From NCBI GenBank assembly GCA_901472455.1, contig LR590464.1, forward strand, positions 3,968,001-4,032,000: 64,000 bases of DNA, given 5' to 3'. The stretch's first letter is position 1. Every line of letters begins with the position of its first letter. The stretch comes from Leclercia adecarboxylata (GTDB lineage: Bacteria > Pseudomonadota > Gammaproteobacteria > Enterobacterales > Enterobacteriaceae). Positions 1 through 12,073 of this stretch are shown here, one piece after another. Made by a program: the position numbers and the translations under genes. Below the pieces are notes generated by a model. That model was not told the DNA's origin, did not search any database, and worked only from the letters and a program-made list of their open reading frames with translations.

Positions 1-581
<581 letters not shown>

Positions 582-777
582 GCTGAACCTGAGGAAGTTA
601 GGGTGAAACGATGGAATAACCAGGACGGGAAAAGTAGTATACCCGAACACGGCGAGCGCCACAAACTTTCATTCTCCGTCTCCTGTCTCAGGCTTTGACT
701 CATATTGGGGAGTGAGAAAATAGCCCCTTTTGGGTAAATGTTTTTGACGCAAATCAAGCGCTTGTCATTTAAAAAAA

Positions 778-1602
778 TCACACAAATTGCGCTTGATCGC
801 AAAAACCCGTTAGAGATTCAGATTCCTGGCGTTTTACTTCCTGCCACACTTCTTCCATCGCGTCGAGGTCCACACCGGTCATTTCCAGGCCACGGGCGGC
901 GATAATGCGTTCCACTTCCCGGAAGCGACGTTCGAATTTGAGGTTAGCTTTTTGCAGCGCCACTTCGGCTTTGACCCTAAATGACGTGAGAGATTGACGG
1001 TAGCAAACAGCAGATCGCCCACCTCCTCTTCCAGCTTATCTTGATCCACGACTGCCTGTTGCGCTTCGTGCATCACCTCGTCGATCTCTTCATGGACTTT
1101 GTCGAGCACCGGGCCTAAAGAGGTCCAGTCAAACCCGACCGTCGAGCAGCGTTTCTGGATTCTTATGGGCACGCATAAGCGCAGGCAGGCTTAACGGGAT
1201 ATCGTCCAGCGCCGAATGCTGAGATTTTTCAGCGCGTTCGGCGCTTTTGATCTGCTCCCAGCGGGCCAGCACTTCGGTGCTGTTTTCCAGCGCTGGCATC
1301 GCCAAAGATGTGCGGGTGGCGGCGTTCAGCTTATCGCTGATGGCGGCACAGATATCGTTGAAATCAAAGCGCCCTTCTTCCTGGGCCATTTGCGCGTAAA
1401 ACACCACCTGGAACAGCAGGTCACCCAGTTCGCCGCGCAGATCGTCAAAATCTTCCCGGGAGATGGCGTCCAGCACTTCGTAGGTCTCTTCCAGGGTGTA
1501 GGGGGCGATGGTGGCAAAAGTCTGCTCTTTGTCCCACGGACAGCCGGTTTCCGGGTCGCGCAGGCGTTGCATAATGCCGAGCAGGCGGTCAATTTGATTC
1601 AT
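778..1602 (-). CDS. mazG: Nucleoside triphosphate pyrophosphohydrolase MazG (frameshifted)
   Basis: Hydrolyses NTPs and dNTPs to monophosphates and pyrophosphate; in E. coli it also lowers ppGpp and so modulates the stress response. The start at 1602 gives MNQIDRLLGIMQRLRD, and the first MazG domain carries CPWDKEQTF and the metal-binding acidic EETYEVLDA and LRGELGDLLFQVVF segments. The second half (KLEEEVGDLLFATVNLSRHLG, then KFERRFREVERIIAARGLEMTGVDLDAMEEVW) lies in other frames, with breaks near 1160 and 975. The C-terminal tail after VKRQE is longer than the usual E. coli ending, so the exact stop is uncertain. It lies downstream of relA in the same direction, fitting a joint role in ppGpp control. 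Confidence 0.93.
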
Positions 1603-1624
1603 AATTCGGTCCTGATAAAAAAAT

Positions 1625-1656
1625 GCCGGGTGGCGGCTGCGCCTTACCCGGCCTAC
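1625..1656. repeat. REP (palindromic unit) element
   Basis: An imperfect palindrome starting GCCGGGTGGCGGC and ending TTACCCGGCCTAC lies between relA and mazG. This is the classic form of the enterobacterial repetitive extragenic palindrome, which folds into an mRNA-stabilising or transcription-modulating hairpin. Confidence 0.8.
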
Positions 1657-1670
1657 AAAAGAAGGTGTGA

Positions 1671-3913
1671 CTATCCGCCGTGCAGACGACGGGCGTCGAT
1701 GACATCGGGTACCTGGTTCAGCTTGCCGAGCACCCGGCCCAGCACCTGCAGGTTATAGATTTCGATAGTCATATCGATGGTGGCGAGCTGCTGACGGGTG
1801 TCGCTGCGGCTGGCAACACCCAGCACGTTGACCTTTTCGTTCGCCAGAATGGTGGTGATATCCCGCAGCAGGCCGCTGCGATCGTTGGCAGAAACCCGCA
1901 CCACCAGCGAATAGCCCGCAGAGTAACTCTCGCCCCACACCGCATCGACGATACGTTCCGGCGCGTGGGACTGTAAATCATCCAGCTGATCGCAATCCGC
2001 GCGGTGGATAGAAATCCCGCGCCCCTGGGTGATAAAGCCGACGATCTCGTCACCCGGGATCGGCTGGCAGCAGCGGGCAATGTGGTGCATCAGGTTACCG
2101 ACGCCTTCCACCACCACCCGACCGTTGTCTTTTTCTTTACTGCGGTGTTGCGGGGTGTAGCTCTTCTGCTGAAGCTGCTTCAGCGCCGCCGCATCCTGCT
2201 CAGCCGCGCTCGGTTTGTTGAACTGCGCCTGCAGGAAATTCACCATCTGGTTAAGACGAATATCCCCGCCGCCGATGGCCGCCAACAGCTCATCCAGCTC
2301 GTTGAAGTTGTAGCGCGGCAGCAGCTGCTTTTCTGCCTCTTTCAGGTGAATGCCCAGATGTTCCAGCTCGTCGTCGAGGATCTGACGGCCAGCCAGAATG
2401 TTTTTGTCACGATCCTGTTTGCGGAACCAGGCGTGAATTTTAGAGCGCCCGCGGCTGGTGGTGACGTAGCCCAGGTTCGGGTTAAGCCAGTCGCGGCTTG
2501 GGTTTGGCTGCTTCTGGGTGATAATTTCAATCTGGTCGCCCATCTGCAACTGGTAGGTAAAAGGGCACAATACGACCGCCGATTTTAGCGCCGATGCAGC
2601 GATGCCCCACGTCACTGGTGGATGTGGTACGCGAAGTCGAGCGGCGTTGAGCCTGCCGGCAGGTCAACCACATCGCCCTTCGGCGTAAAGACATAGACCC
2701 GGTCATCAAAGACCTGGCTGCGTACTTCATCAAGCATCTCGCCGGAGTCGGCCATCTCTTCCTGCCACGCAATCAGCTTACGCAGCCAGGCGATGCGATC
2801 TTCGTGGCCGGAACGCGCCCCGCCTGAGGTGCCCTCTTTGTACTTCCAGTGGGCGGCAACCCCAAGCTCGGACTCTTCGTGCATCTGTTTTGGTGCGGAT
2901 CTGGATTTCAACCGGTTTACCGCCCGGCCCCAGAACCACGGTATGGATCGACTGATAGCCGTTCGGCTTCGGATTGGCGACGTAATCGTCAAACTCATCC
3001 GGCATGTGACGGTAATGGGTGTGAACAATCCCCAGTGCGGCGTAGCAGTCCTGCAAACGCTCGGCAACGATACGCACGGCGCGCACATCGAACAGCTCAT
3101 CAAAGGCGAGATGCTTTTTCTGCATTTTGCGCCAGATGCTGTAGATATGCTTCGGACGGCCATAAACCTCGGCCTTCACGCCCTCTTCTTTCATTGACTT
3201 ACGTAAGCCGCCGACAAACTCCTCGATGTAGTGTTCCCGGTCGATACGGCGTTCGTGCAGCAGTTTAGCAATGCGTTTGTATTCTGCCGGATGCAGGTAG
3301 CGGAAGCAGTAATCTTCCAGCTCCCATTTCAGCTGCCCCGATACCCAGACGGTTTGCCAGGGGGGGCATAGATATTGGTGCACTCTTTCGCCGCCAGCAC
3401 GCGCTCGTCTTCCGGCGCGTCCTTCACTTCCCGCAGATGGGCAACACGTTCGGCAAGCTTTATGACCACGCAGCGGAAGTCATCCACCATGGCCAGCAGC
3501 ATACGGCGAACGTTATCGACCTGTTCGGACGAGACGGAATCCGTGTGGGTAGCTTTAAGCTGGCGGATGGCCGCCATGTCGCGCACGCCGTGAATCAGCG
3601 ACACGATCGAGTTACCGACGCTTTCGCGCAGCACCTCTTCAGAAACCACTTCGGCGTCGGCCAGCGGGAACAGCATGGCGGCAAGCAGAGTGTCGATATC
3701 CATGCTCAGCATGGAGAGGATTTCCACCATCTCCACGCCGCGCCAAAGCAGCAGCTCGGCATCAGGATGCCCCGTGGTGGTGCGCAGACAATAAGCCCAG
3801 GTTTCGGTTAAGCGTTCACACGACTGCTGGCTGGCAATCCCCAGACTTGCGATCCATTTTTGTGGGTCAAACTCACCAGCTTTATTGAGATGTGCACTTC
3901 TTACCGCAACCAT
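1671..3913 (-). CDS. relA: GTP pyrophosphokinase RelA, (p)ppGpp synthetase I (frameshifted)
   Basis: Ribosome-associated enzyme that transfers pyrophosphate from ATP to GTP or GDP when uncharged tRNA enters the A site, starting the stringent response. The start at 3913 (MVAVRSAHLNKAGEFDP) matches E. coli RelA; the upstream in-frame codons have no homology. In order: degenerate HD domain (about 1-200), synthetase domain with RPKHIYSIWRKMQKK and PNGYQSIHTVV (about 220-350), TGS domain (VYVFTPKGDVVDLPAGSTPLDFAYHIH), zinc-finger/RIS region with HHIARCCQPIPGDEI, and a C-terminal ACT domain ending DARRLHGG. Total length is about the usual 744 residues. Frame breaks near 3365 (a run of seven G), 2885, 2630 and 2570 look like base-calling errors. 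Confidence 0.95.
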
Positions 3914-3965
3914 TGTCCTCTCCTTTAGGGACCCTTGCCTGTCGAATTCGACAAGCCGAAACTCA

Positions 3966-5265
3966 TCAGTTGTGTTCAAACAACGCTATTGATTCCAGAT
4001 GCCCAGTGTGCGGGAACATATCAAGCATTGCCAGACGCTGAATCTGGTAACCCGCCGCTAATAATGCTTCGCTGTCCCGGGCAAGCGTCGCCGGGTTACA
4101 GGAAACATAGACCACGCGTTTAGGGGCCAGTTTAATAATATGCTGCATTACGCCTGGCGCGCCTGCACGTGCCGGATCCAGCAGAATTTTGTCGAAGCCG
4201 TGCGCGGCCCAGGGTTGCCGGGTGACATCTTCTTCCAGATTCTCGTGAAAAAATGTCACGTTTTGCAGCCCATTATTAACGGCATTGTCACGCCCTTTCT
4301 CCACCAGCGCCGCCACGCCTTCAACACCCACCACGCTGTGCGCCCGTTTTGCCAGCGGCAGGGTAAAGTTACCCATTCCGCAGAACAGATCGAGCACCCG
4401 GTCCTCAGGCTGAATATCCAGCCAGGCCAGTGCGGTGGCTACCATCTGCTGGTTAACACCATCATTGACCTGAATGAAATCGCGCGGGCTGAACGTTAAG
4501 CGTAGCCCGTCTGAATCGTACCAGGGCGTTTCACCGCTCAGTTGCTCAAGTATCTCGCTTTGCGGGGCGAGATAAAGGTCAAGCTCATGGGAATGCGAAA
4601 AGCGTTCCAGTTTTTCGCGATCTTTTGCCGAAAGCGGTGCAGTATGACGCAGGACCATCAGCGGGCCGCTGTTGGCCAGCACCAGTTCGACATGGCCCAG
4701 GTGGCGAACGCCCTGCAGGTCAGAGAGGCATTTGCGCACTTCTGGCAGCAATGCCTCAAGTTGGGGCACCAGAATGGGGCACTGTTTGACATCGACGATG
4801 TCGCTGGAATTAGCCTTGCGAAAACCCATTTCCAGACGCGCGGTTTTGGGTTGATAGTTCAGGCTCAGACGCGCCCGGCGGCGGTAGCCCCAGGGTTTAT
4901 CGGCGATCACTTCGTTGACGTCGTGCTTCAGCAGGCGCGCCAGAGCATTGCTTTTGCTGCGCTCCTGTAACGCGACGCTGGCATGCTGCTGCTGGCAGCC
5001 GCCGCAGACGCCAAAGTGCGGGCAGCGCGGCGTCTCGCGCTGGGGGGCTGTCATTAAGGCGGCGTTTTACCTGCCCGCGCGCATACTGACGTTTCTCTTC
5101 CGTCAGGGTGATCTCTGCGCGCTCGTCGGGCAGCAGACCCGGAATAAAAAGGGCTTTACCATCATGGCGCGCCACCCCCTGACCGAAGGGATCGAGGTCT
5201 GTCACATCAACAGTTATGATCTGACGCGTCGTCACGCGCCGCTTTGCAGAGTAGAATTGCGCCAT
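3966..5265 (-). CDS. rlmD: 23S rRNA (uracil-1939-C5)-methyltransferase RlmD (one frameshift)
   Basis: Methylates U1939 of 23S rRNA with S-adenosylmethionine. The start at 5265 gives [15 protein letters not shown], leading into the N-terminal TRAM domain ([23 protein letters not shown]). A four-cysteine iron-sulfur motif follows ([14 protein letters not shown]), then the SAM-binding [14 protein letters not shown] and the catalytic-cysteine motif [10 protein letters not shown] near the C-terminus. About 432 residues, the family length. One frame break near 5045 falls in a run of six G. It is divergent from barA with about 57 bp between the starts, and lies upstream of relA as in E. coli. Confidence 0.95.
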
Positions 5266-5322
5266 TACCAGGTATTTTCTCAAATGAATATATTGACTCT
5301 AATTGTCCCATAACGGAACTCC

Positions 5323-8085
5323 ATGACCAACTACAGCCTGCGTGCGCGCATGATGATTTTGATCCTCGCCCCTACCGTACTCATTGGTTTGCTGCTGAGT
5401 ACCTTCTTTGTGGTGCACCGTTATAACGATCTGCCAGCGCCAGCTCGAAGATGCCGGAGCCAGTATTATTGAGCCTCTGGCGGTCTCCAGCGAATACGGC
5501 ATGGCCCTGCAAAATCGCGAGTCTATCGGCCAGCTCATCAGCATCCTGCACCGCCGCCATTCGGATATTGTGCGGGTGATCTCTGTGTATGACCAACATA
5601 ATCGCCTGTTTGTAACCTCTAATATCCAGCAGGACCCCCGGCGTACTGAAGCTCCCGAGCGGCACGGCGTTCCCGAAGCGGTTGAGCGTGATCCGCCAGG
5701 ACGAAAAGCTGATCCTGCGCACGCCGATCCTCTCGGAAAGCTATTCACAAGATGAATCTGCCGAATCGGATGCTAAGACCAATAACAACATGCTGGGATA
5801 TGTGGCGCTGGAGCTGGATCTCAAGTCCGTGCGGTTGCAGCAGTACCGGGAAATTTTTATCTCCACGGTGATGATGCTGTTTTGTATCGGTATTGCGCTG
5901 ATTTTCGGCTGGCGCCTGATGCGCGATGTGACCAGCCCGATCCGCAACATGGTAAATACCGTTGACCGTATCCGCCGGGGCCAGCTCGACAGCCGCGTCG
6001 AAGGCTTTATGCTCGGCGAACTGGATATGCTGAAAAACGGCATCAACTCGATGGCTATGTCGCTGGCGGCCTACCATGAGGAGATGCAGCATAACGTCGA
6101 TCAGGCCACCTCCGACTTACGTGAAACCCTGGAGCAGATGGAGATCCAAAACGTCGAGCTGGATCTGGCCAAAAAGCGCGCCCAGGAGGCGGCCCGTATT
6201 AAGTCGGAGTTCCTGGCGAACATGTCCCATGAGCTACGTACCCCCCCTCAACGGCGTGATTGGCTTTACCCGCCTGACCCTCAAGACAGAGCTAAACCCA
6301 ACCCAGCGCGACCATCTGCATACCATTGAACGTTCGGCCAACAACCTGCTGGCGATCATCAATGACGTGCTGGACTTCTCCAAGCTCGAGGCAGGCAAGC
6401 TGATCCTGGAGAGCATTCCGTTCCCGCTGCGCAACACGCTGGATGAAGTCGTCACCCTGCTGGCGCACTCCTCCCACGACAAAGGGCTGGAGCTGACGCT
6501 GAACATTAAAAATGATGTGCCGGATAACGTGATTGGCGATCCGCTGCGCCTGCAGCAAGTGATCACCAACCTGGTAGGGAACGCCATCAAGTTTACCGAG
6601 CGCGGTAACATTGATGTGCTGGTGGAAAAGCGCGCCATCAGCAATACCAAAGTGCAGATTGAGGTGCAGATCCGCGATACCGGGATTGGTATTCCTGAGC
6701 GCGATCAGTCCCGGCTGTTCCAGGCCTTCCGTCAGGCCGACGCCAGTATCTCGCGGCGTCATGGCGGCACTGGCCTGGGGCTGGTGATCACCCAGAAACT
6801 GGTCAACGAGATGGGGGGCGATATCTCTTTCCACAGCCAGCCTAACCGCGGCTCGACCTTCTGGTTCCATATCAATCTCGACCTGAACCCGAATGTCCTG
6901 AGCGACCGACCGGTGATGGATTGTTTGCAGGGTAAACGTCTGGCGTATGTGGAGCCTAATACCGCCGCCGCGCAAAGCACCCTGGATGTCTTAAGTACCA
7001 CCCCGCTGGAGGTGGTTTACAGCCCGGGATTCTCCTCGCTGCCGGTTGAGCATTACGACATTCTGCTGATGGGGATCCCGGTGACCTTTACCGGCGAGCT
7101 GACCATGCAGCAGGAGCGGCTGGCGAAAGCCGCTTCGATGACCGACTATTTGCTGTTGGCCCTGCCGTGCCATGCGCAGATCAACGCCGAAGAGCTTAAA
7201 CATGATGGCGCGGCCGCCTGTCTGCTGAAGCCGCTCACCGCCACGCGCCTGCTGCCGACCCTGACTGAATATTGCCGCCTGAACTATCACGCCGCACCGA
7301 TCGTCGCCGATGAGAGCAAGCTGCCGATGACCGTGATGGCGGTGGATGACAACCCGGCCAACCTGAAGCTGATCGGCGCCCTGCTGGAGGATCAGGTTCA
7401 GCACGTCGAACTGTGCGAGAGCGGCCTGCAGGCTGTTGAGCTGGCGAAGCAGATGCAGTTTGACCTGATCATGATGGACATTCAGATGCCCGGCATGGAC
7501 GGGATCCGCGCCTGCGAGTTAATACGCCAGCTCCCCCACCAGCAGCAAACGCCGGTGGTCGCCGTAACCGCGCATGCGATGGCGGGCCAGAAAGAGAAGC
7601 TCTTAAGCGCCGGGATGAACGACTATCTGGCAAAACCCATCGAAGAAGAGAAGTTGCACACCTTGCTGCTGCGCTACAAGCCCGGTCCAGCCGCGGGCAA
7701 CTGGGTCGCCCCTGCGGAAGCCGCCGAAATCACGGTCAATGAAAATGCCACCCTCGACTGGCAGCTGGCGCTGCGTCAGGCGGCGGGCAAAAACGACCTG
7801 GCACGGGAGATGCTGCAGATGCTGGTGGCCTTCCTGCCGGAGATCCGCAATAAGGTGGAGGAACAGCTGGTGGGTGAGAACCCGGAAGACCTCGTCGATG
7901 CGATCCATAAGCTACACGGCAGCTGTGGGTACAGTGGTGTGCCGCGCCTGAAAAATCTTTGTCATTTGCTGGAACAACAGCTGCGTTCCGGGACGCCGGA
8001 AAGCGAACTGGAGCCGGAGTTCCTGGAGCTGCTCGATGAGATGGATAACGTCACGCGGGAAGCGATGAAGGTGCTGGGATCCTGA
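5323..8085 (+). CDS. barA: Hybrid sensor histidine kinase BarA (frameshifted)
   Basis: Inner-membrane tripartite sensor kinase that phosphorylates UvrY in response to short-chain carboxylates and so turns on csrB and csrC transcription. The ATG at 5323 gives [22 protein letters not shown], the first membrane segment. A periplasmic loop is followed by a second membrane segment ([17 protein letters not shown]), HAMP, the H-box [21 protein letters not shown] boxes ([25 protein letters not shown]), a receiver with [14 protein letters not shown] and [11 protein letters not shown], and an HPt domain with [13 protein letters not shown]. About 918 residues. Breaks near 5432, 5640 and 6240 sit in C runs and are probably errors. 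The pathway target csrB lies 7.5 kb away in this window. Confidence 0.96.
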
Positions 8086-8088
8086 GTT

Positions 8089-8124
8089 CTCCCTTTACCC
8101 TCGACTCCCTCAAGATAAAGGGAG
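8089..8124. terminator. Hairpin between convergent barA and garK
   Basis: A 9-bp perfect inverted repeat, CTCCCTTTA (8089-8097) with TAAAGGGAG (8116-8124), lies 3 bases after the barA stop and between two convergent genes. No long T run follows, so termination is inferred from position and stem. Confidence 0.5.
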
Positions 8125-8155
8125 CCGGGGGTATAAATTTCAGAAGATAATAACG

Positions 8156-9295
8156 CTACACGCCCATTCCGACCTTCAGCACTGCCGCAATATTCCTCGC
8201 CGCCATCCGCACGTTTTCTTCGGCATCTTCCAGCGCCTCCTCCAGCGTGCAAATGGTGTAGATCACGCTGAACACCGCGTCGATGCCATGATCGTGCACC
8301 ACGCCGACATCCGCCGTCAGGCTGCCCGCCAGGCCGATTACCGGTTTATTATGGCGTTTCGCGATCTTCGCTACCCCCACCGGCACTTTGCCATGAATGG
8401 TCTGGCTGTCGATCCGCCCTTCCCCGGTGATCACCAGATCGGCATCGGCCACCAGGCTGTCGAGGTTGAGCGCATCGGTCACAATCTCAATGCCCTGGCG
8501 TAGCTGCGCGCCGCAAAAAGCGTATAGCGCCGCCCCCATGCCGCCTGCGGCACCGCCGCCAGCAAGGCCCAGCACATCAACGTCGAGGTCGCGGGCGATT
8601 ATCCGGGCATACTGTGTCAGCGCGCCATCGAGACGCGTAATCATCTCCGCCGTTGCCCCTTTCTGTGGGCCAAACACGGCCGTTGCGCCGTTTTCACCGG
8701 TCAGGGGGTTGGTGACATCGCAGGCGACTTCAATCCGGCACGCCGCCAGCCGTTTATCCAGACCGCTGATGTCAATGCGCGCCAGCTTCTCCAGCTCGCC
8801 GCCGCCAGCACCTATGGCGTTCCCCTGCTCGTCTAACAGCTTTGCGCCCAGCGCCTGCACCATCCCTGCTCCGCCATCGTTGGTGGCGCTGCCGCCAATG
8901 CCAATGATGATATGTTTCACACCCGCATCCAGCGCGTGGCGGATCAGTTCGCCGGTTCCCCAGGAGGTGGTTTTCAGCGGATTACGCTGGGCCGGGGGGA
9001 CCAGCTCCAGACCGCTGGCCGCCGCCATCTCGATAAACGCACTTTTGCCGTCACCGGAACGGCCATAAAAACCGTCAACATGCTCACCGAGCGGGCCTGT
9101 TACCCGCACCTGAATAATGCCTCCCTGAGTGGCGGCAACCATCGCTTCCACAGTGCCTTCACCGCCATCGGCGACCGGCAGTTTGACATACTCTGCCGTA
9201 GGAAAAATCTCGCAAAATCCCTGCTCTATCGCCGTCGCCACAGCCAGGGCACTCAGGCTCTCTTTATAAGAGTCCGGCGCGATAACTATTTTCAT
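8156..9295 (-). CDS. garK: Glycerate 2-kinase (GarK/GlxK family)
   Basis: Phosphorylates D-glycerate to 2-phosphoglycerate, the last step of glucarate and galactarate breakdown before lower glycolysis. The 379-residue protein is intact, begins MKIVIAPDSYKESLSA and keeps the family segments PVADGGEGTVEAM, GIGGSATNDGGAGM, GGGAAGGMGAALYAF and ITGEGRIDSQT. It lies 87 bp downstream of gudD in the same direction. In E. coli K-12 the gud cluster ends with gudD and glycerate kinases are encoded elsewhere (garK, glxK), so this operon is more self-contained. The gene could equally be named glxK; the family is sure, the exact orthology less so. It is convergent with barA. Confidence 0.93.
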   Translation of the reverse strand: MKIVIAPDSYKESLSALAVATAIEQGFCEIFPTAEYVKLPVADGGEGTVEAMVAATQGGIIQVRVTGPLGEHVDGFYGRSGDGKSAFIEMAAASGLELVPPAQRNPLKTTSWGTGELIRHALDAGVKHIIIGIGGSATNDGGAGMVQALGAKLLDEQGNAIGAGGGELEKLARIDISGLDKRLAACRIEVACDVTNPLTGENGATAVFGPQKGATAEMITRLDGALTQYARIIARDLDVDVLGLAGGGAAGGMGAALYAFCGAQLRQGIEIVTDALNLDSLVADADLVITGEGRIDSQTIHGKVPVGVAKIAKRHNKPVIGLAGSLTADVGVVHDHGIDAVFSVIYTICTLEEALEDAEENVRMAARNIAAVLKVGMGV

Positions 9296-9382
9296 AAGCC
9301 GTCCTTACGCATGTTGACTACCATAAGCATATACCTGTCACGCAAGAGAAAATGCCGACTCCCGCAGGAATCGGCACCGGAC

Positions 9383-10720
9383 TTAACGCACCATGCAAGG
9401 GCGTTTGTTGTTGAAGGTCCACTCCGGGATCAGGTATTGCATCGCCATTGCGTCGTCGCGCGCGCCCAGACCGTGCTGCAGGTACAGTTCATGCGCCTTC
9501 ATTACCTGATCCATATCCAGCTCAACGCCCAGACCCGGGGTGGTCGGCACCTGCACCATACCGCCTTTGATTTCGAACGGCTGTTTGGTCAGGCGCTGGT
9601 TGCCCTCCTGCCAGATCCAGTGAGTGTCGATAGCGGTGATATCGCCCGGCGCGGCCGCGGCCACATGGGTGAACATCGCCAGCGAAATATCGAAGTGGTT
9701 GTTGGAGTGTGAACCCCAGGTGAGGCCGAACTCGTGACACATCTGGGCGACACGTACTGAGCCTTGCATGGTCCAGAAGTGCGGATCCGCCAGCGGAATA
9801 TCGACCGACTGCAGAGAGAGAGTATGACCCATCTGACGCCAGTCGGTGGCGATCATGTTGGTGGCGGTTGGCAGGCCGGTGGCGCGGCGGAACTCGGCCA
9901 TCACTTCGCGCCCGGAGAACCCTTGCTCAGCGCCACACGGATCTTCCGCATACGCCAGCACGCCTTTCAGGCGTTTACCGATACGAATCGCTTCTTCGAG
10001 TGACCAGGCCCCGTTTGGATCGAGGGTAACGCGCGCCTCCGGGAAGCGTTTCGCCAGCGCGATAATAGATTCGGCTTCCTCTTCCCCGGCCAGCACGCCG
10101 CCTTTCAGTTTGAAATCGTTAAAGCCGTATTTCTCATAGGCTGCTTCTGCCAGACGGACAACCGCATCCGGGGTCATCGCCTCTTCATGACGCAGACGAT
10201 ACCAGTCGCACTGCTCATCCGGCTGGCTCTGGTACGGCAGTGGGGTAAGCTTACGGTTGCCGACGAAGAACAGGTAACCCAGCATCTCGACTTCGCTGCG
10301 TTGCTGCCCGTCGCCCAGCAAGGAGGCCACGTTGACGCCCAGGTGCTGGCCCAGCAGGTCGAGCATTGCCGCTTCAATACCGGTCACCACGTGAATGGTG
10401 GTGCGCAGGTCAAAGGTTTGCAGCCCGCGGCCGCTCGCATCACGGTCGGCAAACTCATTACGTACCGCATTCAGGATATTTTTGTACGCGCCCAGGGTTT
10501 TACCCACCACCAGCGGGATCGCGTCTTCCAGGGTTTTGCGGATCTTCTCGCCACCCGGGATCTCGCCCACACCGGTATGGCCGGAGTTATCTTTGATAAT
10601 TACGATATTACGGGTGAAGAACGGGGCATGGGCGCCGCTCAGGTTCATCAACATGCTGTCATGACCGGCAACCGGGATGATCTGCATGGAAGTGACAACA
10701 GGCGTAGTAAATGTGCTCAT
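9383..10720 (-). CDS. gudD: Glucarate dehydratase
   Basis: Dehydrates D-glucarate (and L-idarate) to 5-keto-4-deoxyglucarate. It is an enolase-superfamily enzyme needing magnesium. The intact 445-residue frame starts [23 protein letters not shown]. The catalytic lysine motif [11 protein letters not shown], the metal-ligand [11 protein letters not shown] and [19 protein letters not shown], and the catalytic histidine segment [17 protein letters not shown] are all present. An AAGGA ribosome site lies in the 15-base gap after gudX, so the two are translated from one mRNA. It is a close paralogue of the gene just upstream (gudX), including the shared block [19 protein letters not shown] region, which suggests an old tandem duplication. 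Confidence 0.96.
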   Translation of the reverse strand: MSTFTTPVVTSMQIIPVAGHDSMLMNLSGAHAPFFTRNIVIIKDNSGHTGVGEIPGGEKIRKTLEDAIPLVVGKTLGAYKNILNAVRNEFADRDASGRGLQTFDLRTTIHVVTGIEAAMLDLLGQHLGVNVASLLGDGQQRSEVEMLGYLFFVGNRKLTPLPYQSQPDEQCDWYRLRHEEAMTPDAVVRLAEAAYEKYGFNDFKLKGGVLAGEEEAESIIALAKRFPEARVTLDPNGAWSLEEAIRIGKRLKGVLAYAEDPCGAEQGFSGREVMAEFRRATGLPTATNMIATDWRQMGHTLSLQSVDIPLADPHFWTMQGSVRVAQMCHEFGLTWGSHSNNHFDISLAMFTHVAAAAPGDITAIDTHWIWQEGNQRLTKQPFEIKGGMVQVPTTPGLGVELDMDQVMKAHELYLQHGLGARDDAMAMQYLIPEWTFNNKRPCMVR

Positions 10721-10735
10721 AATTCAATCCTTTAA

Positions 10736-12073
10736 TCAGTGGCGACCAAACGCCGGGCGTTTACGGTCAAATGTCCAGCCGGGAATAAGGTACTGCATCG
10801 GGCCTGCGTCATTACGCGCGCCGCCGGGCAGTTTCTTATAGGCTTCGTGGGCTTTGTGGATCTGATCCCAGTCAAGCTCCACGCCAAGTCCCGGTGCATC
10901 CGGTACGGCAATTTTGCCGTGTTTAATTTCGAGTGGATTTTTAGTCAGGCGCGCTTCGCCTTCCTGCCAGATCCAGTGGGTGTCGATAGCCGTTGGCGTG
11001 CCGGGTGCAGCGGCACCAACATGGGTGAACATCGCCAGCGAGATATCGAAGTGGTTGTTAGAGTGGCAACCCCAGGTTAAGCCCCAGTCGTCGCACAGTT
11101 GCGCCACGCGTACCGCCCCGGAGAGCGTCCAGAAGTGCGGATCGGCCAGCGGAATGTCCACTGAGTTCAGCATGACGGCATGACCCATCTCGCGCCAGTT
11201 GGTAGCGATCATGTTGGTCGCTACCGGCAGGCCGGTGGCGCGGCGGAACTCTGCCATCACCTCACGGCCAGAGAACCCCTGTTCGGCACCGCACGGATCT
11301 TCGGCGTAGGTCAGGACATCGCCCAGGCCTTTGCACAGTGCGATGGCCTCGTCCAGCAACCAGGCGCCGTTGGGATCAACGGTAATGCGCGCATCCGGGA
11401 AACGTTTTTTCAGGGCGCGGGCGCTGTCAATCTCTTGCTCGCCCGGCAAAACGCCGCCTTTCAGTTTGAAATCTTTAAAGCCGTAGCGATCCTGCGCCGC
11501 CTCTGCCAGACGAACCACCGCCTCGCTGGAGAGCGCCTCCTGATGGCGCAGGTGATACCAGTCGTGGCTGCCTGGCGAACGTTCCAGATAAGGCAGATCG
11601 GTTTTGGTGCGATCGCCCAGGTAGAAGAGATAACCCAGCACGGTGACCGCATCACGCTGCTTGCCCGGACCGAGGAGTTCGCACCACCGGTACGTTCAGC
11701 GCTTTGCCCAGCAGATCCAGCAGTGCCGCTTCCAGCGCCGCCACGGCATTGACCCGCAGTTCAAATGTCCAGGCACCTTTGCCGAAGGTATCGAAATCGG
11801 CAGACTGGTTGCCCTTGTGGACGCGCTGTACCACTTTGTTCAGCCGCGCCACCTCCTGACCCACCACCTGCGGAATGGCATCCACTAGGTCTGATAGATC
11901 ACCTCGCCGCCGGGGCCTCCCCGACGCGGTGTTCCCGGCGCTGTCGTGAGCACCACGATATTGCGGGTAAACCAGGCGTTATGTGCGCCGCCGATATTCA
12001 GCAGCATGCTGTCCTGACCGGCAACCGGAATCACCTTCATTTCGGTGACGATTGGGCTTGATTGCGTACTCAT
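10736..12073 (-). CDS. gudX: Glucarate dehydratase-related protein GudX (frameshifted)
   Basis: Enolase-superfamily paralogue of GudD. In E. coli it has weak glucarate dehydratase activity and its physiological role is unclear. The start is the second of two adjacent ATG codons (12073-12071), overlapping the gudP stop as TGATG, which implies translational coupling. Motifs [42 protein letters not shown] and [11 protein letters not shown] are present, and the end GRH matches E. coli. The frame breaks near 11670-11690 and 11885-11945; in both places protein similarity resumes in another frame, so I regard the gene as intact in the organism. Length is about 446 codons. Confidence 0.92.
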